A stretch of 12,090 nucleotides of DNA from Bremia lactucae. Its lineage: Eukaryota; Oomycota; Peronosporomycetes; Peronosporales; Peronosporaceae. This document shows, piece by piece, positions 7,240-12,090 of this stretch; the stretch's first letter is position 1; the number at the start of each line of letters is the position of its first letter. A program made the translations under genes and the position numbers. The notes below the pieces were generated by a model, which was given only the letters and a program-made list of their open reading frames with translations, did no database searches and had not been told where the DNA came from. The stretch is from assembly GCF_004359215.1 (NCBI RefSeq), contig NC_090619.1, positions 5,422,883 to 5,434,972 on the forward strand. Direction: 5' to 3'.

Positions 7240-7715
7240 TAGGCACTTGACGTAAGTGACTTAGAAGAGGACACGATGTTCCGGTCATCCTCGAGTTGCT
7301 TATATATACAATACGTTTTCTATGAGTCGCGTTGTTTAAGCGCGAGATTAAGTCGTCATGGTTTGTGTTCCACGGAGAAGTTATACCCCGCGAAGAAAAA
7401 TAACCATCGCGCAATTAATTGCGAGAGCAGTGGACAGTTGATGAAAGTACAGTCGCATAGTCCATAGAAACAATAAATGTTGTATTTACTATGAGATCAA
7501 ATCGAAACATGTAAATGCATATTTCATGGCAGAGGTTCGTTGTTTACACTGGATCATTACGCTGAGCTGGTTGAAGCTGACGCGACTGATATTAGACGAC
7601 GCGGTTTGCGCCGTCTGTATCATACTGCATTAACGCACAGCCGATTACAAAATCGCTGGCCGCAGACCACAAGAAATAATTTGTCTTGGTCTGCAATTCC
7701 CAACGTTAGCGATTG
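7240..7715 (-). pseudogene. E2 RNase H relic
   Basis: The minus strand reads IADQDKLFLVVC, then (shifted) ASDFVIGCALMQYDTDGANR, YQSRQLQPAQRN and MKYAFTCFDLIS. Further on come MDYATVL and SQLIARWLFFFAGYNFSVEH (7426-7359). These are the landmarks of Gypsy RNase H: CDASDFAIG with the first catalytic Asp, the YQSRQL and AMKYAL helices, YTDH with a later Asp, and LSQRMARW. Several frameshifts and stops are present. RNase H would have removed RNA from the RNA/DNA hybrid. Confidence 0.75.
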
Positions 7716-7719
7716 CAGT

Positions 7720-8436
7720 AAGCTTTGCTTGATACCTTTGAAGTAACGCTGACAATTAGCGTTCCATGACCACTAAACAATTTCGTGAGCAAACAAGAAA
7801 AAAATACAGTTGATTCGGCATAGTTGCGCGAGTACTTACGCAAGTATGCCAATTGGCCGAATATACTTACGAAGTCTCATTACATGTGATCGCCTTGTTT
7901 TTTATTTGGCACCAGTGCACACACTGTGATGTCCACGAAGCACCCAGTGGATATTTCGCTCGCAGCAACTATTCACTTGTTGAGATTTACCGCTTGGGGT
8001 GCTTACCGCTGTGAGCAGCATATCCTGTTTATGCATAAAAATTCAATCGAACCCGTTCGTCAGATACATTGACGAGAATATGCTACTCTTTGACATACCA
8101 TCAAATGATTAGGTCCATTCTCAGTCTCGGCGTTTGAGTCGGTACAGCTGCAGCATTCAATCTATTGCATGCATGCGCAATCCGCCACGCCCCTGTTGAC
8201 TTACGCACACAGAATGTCGGAGCAATGCAGGAGAGAAGATGGACCGCTGATTAGCGATCGGCAAAGAACTTGTCAATCAATAATCCTTGTTCTCGAGGCA
8301 GTGGCCACAGCTTTATGACACACTGATTCGAACCTGGTATGGACTCAATTTTTTTATGTCTCAGGCAGCTCGCATAGTACTGATTCAGGAACCACATCTT
8401 TAATTTTGTTCGAACCCTTTCATCGACTTCAAACAT
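7720..8436 (-). pseudogene. E2 reverse transcriptase relic lacking the YxDD palm
   Basis: From 8436 to 8101 one minus-strand frame with a single stop (8251) gives GSNQCVIKLWPLPREQ, LLIDKFFADR and PTFCVRKSTGAWRIAHACNR, then LNAAAVPTQTPRLR, the RT N-terminal fingers. At 8025-7989 DMLLTAVSTPSGK matches the palm segment. At about 7866-7720 GQLAYLRKYSRNYAE and KGIKQSLLQS match the connection to RNase H. Between 7989 and 7866 only about 120 bp remain where about 330 are expected, so the catalytic YxDD and the thumb are deleted. Confidence 0.75.
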
Positions 8437-8439
8437 TAA

Positions 8440-9171
8440 GACGTCTAACCTTCAATACGAGTCTTCTCATCGAGGAAACTTTTGTTCGACTGCTCACAAC
8501 CCCTTCGCTCTATAGAGTACTTCTGCTGACAATATCATCCACGTACTTGTCATCTCTGACAAGTACATAAATTTGCTTAAGCTTGCCATTGTACAAATCA
8601 TGCATTCCGTTCTGGCGTTGACAATTGTATCAGCTTCAAAGGTTCTTCAGGGGCGCTATCTGATAATGTGCATTAGCTCTGTTACTTGATCAGTTGTCGT
8701 TAAGACGTTCTAAGTCTCAATTTGTTCTTGGGAACATATTTTGACAGGTGCCTAGGGAATTATTTCCTTAGGTTCTTGAGGAATTGTTTTTCAATTATTG
8801 TGAATATTCTAACACTTCTTTGTATGGGTTTTATACCCACTGCCTCGAGCTGTGGTTGCGCAACTAAAGCAAGATCTTCGACGATCGGCCATCCGGTCGA
8901 TCAAAATTTTTCGCATCGTATCGTATAGACAGGCGTTTTTGCACTTCCTTGGTGCTGCTCTCTGCGACCATCGTTGTCCTGGTTAACTCGATGTAGTCGA
9001 GTAGTGGACCTTCGGCGCTGCCTGCGCTCAAGCGCAGCCGCTGTTATCTAACTACATAGTGTGATGGGTCGTCACACTGAGGTCTTGTGCAGCCGTACTA
9101 ACAATCAAATCAAGTGAGGCCATTGCACATACATAAAGTACCTCCACATGCTTGTGGAGTCTCCAAGACTT
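8440..9171 (-). other. E2 protease-RT linker (decayed)
   Basis: This lies between protease and RT on the minus strand, where Gypsy polyproteins of this group have a long variable linker. No conserved domain is visible. It contains several strong hairpins: 8543-8566 (10-bp arms), 9142-9159 and, at its edge, 9169-9196. Confidence 0.4.
8543..8566. repeat. Perfect hairpin in E2 linker
   Basis: GTACTTGTCA / TCTC / TGACAAGTAC, 10-bp perfect arms with a 4-nt loop. No function is evident. Confidence 0.8.
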
Positions 9172-9515
9172 TTATCTGATGGCCATCGGATAAAAGAGAT
9201 GCATGCTTTGTAGCAGATCGATGCTGCCAATATTGCATGACTCGCATTTTCTGAGCCATGATTCTCCTAGGATGAGATCAAATTTGTCATCCGACTCCAG
9301 TACAATGACACTACCATCCAACTGTTTATATTCCAACGTGTTTTGGGTTTCAGCCACAAGTTCTTAACTGTTACAGATGCGCCTGTTGTGAAACGCACTG
9401 TCATCCTCGTTAGATATATATTGCGCTCAATGACCTTGAGCCTACGATTCACAAAATATTGGCATCAAATAAATACGTTCGACGCCCCACAATAATCCTG
9501 GGAACAAAATGATAT
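9172..9515 (-). pseudogene. E2 aspartic protease relic
   Basis: The minus strand reads DYCGASNVFI near 9468-9497, corresponding to the active-site motif (L/V)-D-C-G-A-S-N of retrotransposon proteases. The residue before Cys is Tyr, so the catalytic Asp appears lost or displaced. After a stop, MTVRFTTGASVTVKNL (flap region) follows. A frameshift near 9355 leads to AETQNTLEYKQLDGSVIVLE and SDDKFDLILGESWLRKCE, the C-terminal 'D..DLILGM.WL' motif. The enzyme would have cut the Gag-Pol polyprotein. Confidence 0.75.
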
Positions 9516-9601
9516 CCTCTGCCGAATGATTTGCAAAATGATGATATTAATTTCATCAACAGTAGCAGTAACACACAATGTTATTACTGTATGAGCAACT
9601 T

Positions 9602-10443
9602 TTATCGCGGGACATGCAAATAATCTGACGTTTTCTGGAAGGCGCTCCGCACATTTTGAAGATCTGACATTGCGCCTTGCCGCTGCGGTTTTGCAACATC
9701 GTCGGTTCCGCGTCCTCTGCTATTTTGAGCGGGAGGTCGATCGTATCGCTTAGTGTTTCTGGGCGCAAGAGCGTGGTACCCTGTGTTTTGACAAGCGATT
9801 GCACTTTTGGAATTGCTTGCAACTTGAAGAGCGAGATTTCTTGCTTTTAGCATAACAGAATTCCATTGGTTTTGGACCTCTGACCTCTTATATCTAGATG
9901 GGCAATTGGATCCTGTTCTGCTATAGGAATCGCTTGATGAAGTGTCTTTGTTTAAGGTGGACCATGCGGGTCTTGACGCGGCCATCCGTAACACCCTTGA
10001 TGAACACAATACGCTGCTTTTGTTCAACATATACTCGATAGAACTCACGAGGAAGCACGCTAGGCGTAAGCGTGTAGCCTTAAATGTCACGTCAGCCCTT
10101 TTTAAATCCAATAGCACTTCTTGAGCGCTGAATTCGGCGAGCGGCGGCTCAAACGATTGAGCCGGGCCTTAAAGACGTCAAACGACTCAAAGACGTAGGG
10201 GTTGCAAAGCTTGAGCCGTACAGCCCAATATTTGGCACCTTCGGGCAACTTGGACGTGCCAAACCATACTTTCGTCGCATCGTCGTCGATGTTGCAAGCT
10301 TCAATGTCATTGTCCAATTCGATGGACCATCCTAACAAGGAGTCGCCATTGACTGCCTCTAATTTGGGGGTATAAATCTTCAAACTTTCGAGTCGACGCG
10401 CATGCGTCGGTCCGCCAGCAGCGTGTCGATTCTGCTGTCTCAA
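9602..10443 (-). pseudogene. E2 Gag relic (capsid and zinc knuckle)
   Basis: Gag forms the virus-like particle. The minus strand from 10443 reads RQQNRHAAGGPTHARRLESL, GDSLLGWSIELDNDIEA, EGAKYWAVRLKL and YVFESFDVFKARLN, fitting the Retrotrans_gag capsid fold. A frameshift near 10140 moves on to PPLAEFSAQEVLLDLKRADV. Later, in a third frame, VFIKGVTDGRVKTRMVHL matches the helix that precedes the knuckle region. CQNTGYHALAPRNT and DRPPAQNSRGRG are the remains of the CCHC zinc knuckle and its basic tail, with Cys residues missing. At least three frame changes make it dead. Confidence 0.75.
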
Positions 10444-10745
10444 CAGTTCTTTTTAAGGGACTTGTTTTCTCAGCAAGCCTGCCTGTGGAAAGCATTGCTG
10501 GTGAAGCAAGATTACCTTTTGTTGGACCGCGTAAACATCATGTTTTGTGATCATGGTGCCTACGGCTGGCCCGCACAGACGGCCGTACTCATTCGTTTGA
10601 CCGCATATCATTCAGGGAACTGAAGTCTCACGCGCTGCGTGGAAGCTTTTGTTGGGGGGGGGTAGCCCTCGTCTTCTTTATTCAACATGTCCATGTCGGA
10701 TGTTATACGCACGTGGTCACTAAGTGGACCGCGATGTGCTTCTAA
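10444..10745 (-). other. E2 leader and start of Gag (decayed)
   Basis: Between the LTR end and recognisable Gag. A candidate start MDMLNKEDEGYPPPTK lies at about 10690 on the minus strand, but stops follow soon. A 9-nt G run (10654-10662) lies inside. No primer-binding site could be identified with confidence. Confidence 0.35.
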
Positions 10746-10835
10746 GTAAAATGGGAAACTTTTCGCTAGTACTGCTAAAGTACTAGCCGGCCTGCACTGA
10801 TTAAAGGGATAATAAAGGTGCGCCAAACACGACAA
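10746..10835 (-). repeat. 3' end of the E2 5' LTR
   Basis: On the minus strand CAGTGCAGGCCGGCTAGTAC leads into the hairpin GCTAGTACT/TTAGC/AGTACTAGC (10787-10765), then a degenerate CCCATTTTAC in place of CCGTTATA. About 33 of 42 positions match the LTR tail at 4699-4783. Position just upstream of Gag fits a 5' LTR. The other LTR edge was not located. Confidence 0.5.
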
Positions 10836-11590
10836 GCTGAGAAAGGGTTTTGAAGCTGTTCCTTATTCTACGCAACTGAAGGGTGTATGGTACTATTGGG
10901 AATGCTAAGCGAAATTATCAAAAGTTAATATTATAGGTCATTGCTAGAAGTACCCCCCCCCCTCTTTGCTAGTTGTACACCCCCGCGATATATAGCCAAT
11001 CAGAACGCATAAATATACTAAAGCGTATCATATACCTACATAAAAACATAAACGCATCTTCTCTGTGTTTGGATCGGTAAGAAATAATTCTGCTTCTGTC
11101 TAGACCTACGCACTACGCCACTCATAAAAAATGTATTTAAATTTCACGTTTAAGTCGCGCAAGTGATTAAACGTCTTCGTGTCATTGCTTTTACCGTCAA
11201 ACTCGTGCTTCACAACGACGCTATTGTAGAAAAATTGCGTCGACATCGTTTTCTAAGCCACCAGGATTTAAAGTATTAAATTTAACAACTCATGTTTCTT
11301 TAGAAACCCGACGCATTGACCTTACTCATCCAACGACGAAGCGTCCTCTTCATCTACACTTCCTCGATAAAAAATTATCCACAATCAATTCCGAATCCGA
11401 GCCACGCATGGACAAGTAAAATTAAGCTTTAGCCCAAAACTAAAACCTTATCTACTTCAACTCAAAGAGATGATTTTAGAGATAGCATAGCAATTATCAC
11501 GAAAGCCATACAAACCAACGCTGTGAACTTCATACAAAAGGAAAAGTAGAATGTAAACTAAAAAAACGGTTTTGTCTGTAAATGGCATGA
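10836..11590. other. Unassigned stretch upstream of E2, before E4
   Basis: It probably includes the rest of the E2 5' LTR. A 10-nt C run lies at 10953-10962. Short open stretches occur on both strands around 11110-11300 (for example minus-strand EFDGKSNDTKTFNHLRDL), but no family is recognised. Just before E4, CATGATCATATC (11586-11597) could be a damaged relic of the YFDDI codons. Confidence 0.35.
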
Positions 11591-12090
11591 TCATATCAGG
11601 ACGGTCTCAGTGCAATAGAGTCGCACAAGCGTCATTTAGACGCTGTGCTGCAGACTTTGAAGGACGCCCAATTGTACGTCAACTTACAAAAGTGCGTCAT
11701 AGGGGTCCCTGAGATACCTGTACTGGGCTGCATCGTTGGTACACATGGTGTACGAGCAGACCCAGACAAGGTAAAATCAGTAAAGGAATGGCCAATCCCA
11801 CGGCATGTGAAGGATTTGCGCCAATTCCTAGGGCTCGCTAATTACTTGCATAAGTATAGCAAGAATTATGCGGAGCAAACTAAACCATTATCTGATCTCC
11901 TTAAAAAGGACACAGAATGGGTTTGGTTAAAAGAACAAGAAGATGCGTTCACATCAGTGAAGCAATCTCTTGTAGAGGCACCGGTCTTGGCATTGCCAGA
12001 CGCGGATAAGCCCTTTAGCGTCGTCTGCGATGCAAGTAATTTTGCAATCGGCAGCGCGCTCATGCAGAAGGATGACGACGGCGTTGACCG
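11591..12090 (+). CDS. E4: Ty3/Gypsy reverse transcriptase-RNase H fragment, open to the window edge
   Basis: A single + strand frame runs from after a TGA (11588-11590) to the right edge: 166 codons, no stop, no start codon of its own. It reads DGLSAIESHKRHLDAVLQTL, AQLYVNLQKCVIGVPEIPVL (RT thumb), GVRADPDKVKSVKEWPIP, LRQFLGLANYLHKYSKNYAE and PLSDLLKKDTEWVW (connection). RNase H then starts at FSVVCDASNFAIGSALMQ, where CDAS carries the first catalytic Asp. The enzymes copy element RNA into DNA. The YxDD palm and everything upstream are missing or scrambled at 11590, so the copy is 5' truncated. The open frame suggests a more recent insertion than E2. Confidence 0.85.

Larger units (their letters stand above)
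3560..10835 (-). mobile_element. E2: long, decayed Ty3/Gypsy chromovirus-type element
   Basis: Read on the minus strand, domains appear in canonical order: LTR end (10835-10746), Gag (10443-9602), protease (9515-9172), RT (8436-7720), RNase H (7715-7240), IN pieces (6340-6297, 5766-5610, 4698-4209), GPF/Y segment (4197-4135) and chromodomain (3745-3560). Every domain carries stops, frameshifts or deletions. The RT palm with the YxDD motif is missing. IN is interrupted by two SINE copies and by the + strand piece E3. The ordered, same-strand relics leave little doubt that this was one element. Its 3' LTR was not found. Confidence 0.8.

Noticed and set aside
7540..7746. Open + strand frame of 68 codons
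   Set aside because: Antisense shadow of the E2 RNase H relic, which has clear motifs on the minus strand.
11100..11300. Possible short protein on either strand
   Set aside because: Both strands give short protein-like readings with no recognisable family, and neither extends far enough to support a call.

Overview
This window is eukaryotic, transposon-derived DNA. The best fit is a plant-pathogenic oomycete (Phytophthora or a downy mildew). That inference rests on how closely the coding relics read like the chromodomain-bearing Ty3/Gypsy elements common in those genomes; no host gene is visible that would fix the species. I see no intact host gene, no functional tRNA or rRNA, no CRISPR array and no bacterial-type operon.

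Layout. E1 (+ strand, 1-3005) is the 3' end of a Gypsy element: end of the integrase (IN) core, GPF/Y-like segment, linker, broken chromodomain, then a 450-bp LTR at 2556-3005. Running opposite to pol is a separate reading frame, 2438 down to 762: 558 codons with only three in-frame stops and no frameshift. It overlaps the last 701 bp of pol and fills the space up to the LTR. E2 (- strand, about 10835 down to 3560) is one long decayed Gypsy element. In order it has an LTR end, Gag, protease, linker, RT, RNase H, IN, GPF/Y segment and chromodomain, each recognisable but broken. Its IN gene is interrupted twice: by two tandem tRNA-derived SINE copies (5767-6296, with three copies of a 17-bp target site), and by a roughly 910-bp + strand piece, E3 (about 4699-5610), that starts with an LTR tail and ends in an RT fragment. 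E4 (+ strand, 11591-12090) is an uninterrupted RT/RNase H fragment running off the right edge. It is much younger-looking than E2.

The most interesting item is the antisense gene of E1. Its predicted product has an acidic N-terminal third, a central Cys/His cluster and a C-terminal coiled coil that lies antisense to the pol linker. E2 carries a second, more decayed protein-like coiled-coil frame antisense to the same place, its GPF/Y-chromodomain interval. Together they suggest an antisense accessory gene carried by a group of oomycete Gypsy elements, comparable in layout to retroviral antisense genes and plant Tat-lineage antisense ORFs. Other signals are an unusually high density of short perfect hairpins across the window and a conserved LTR-end hairpin with compensatory base changes.

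All family assignments come from reading translated sequence by eye; no database search was run.
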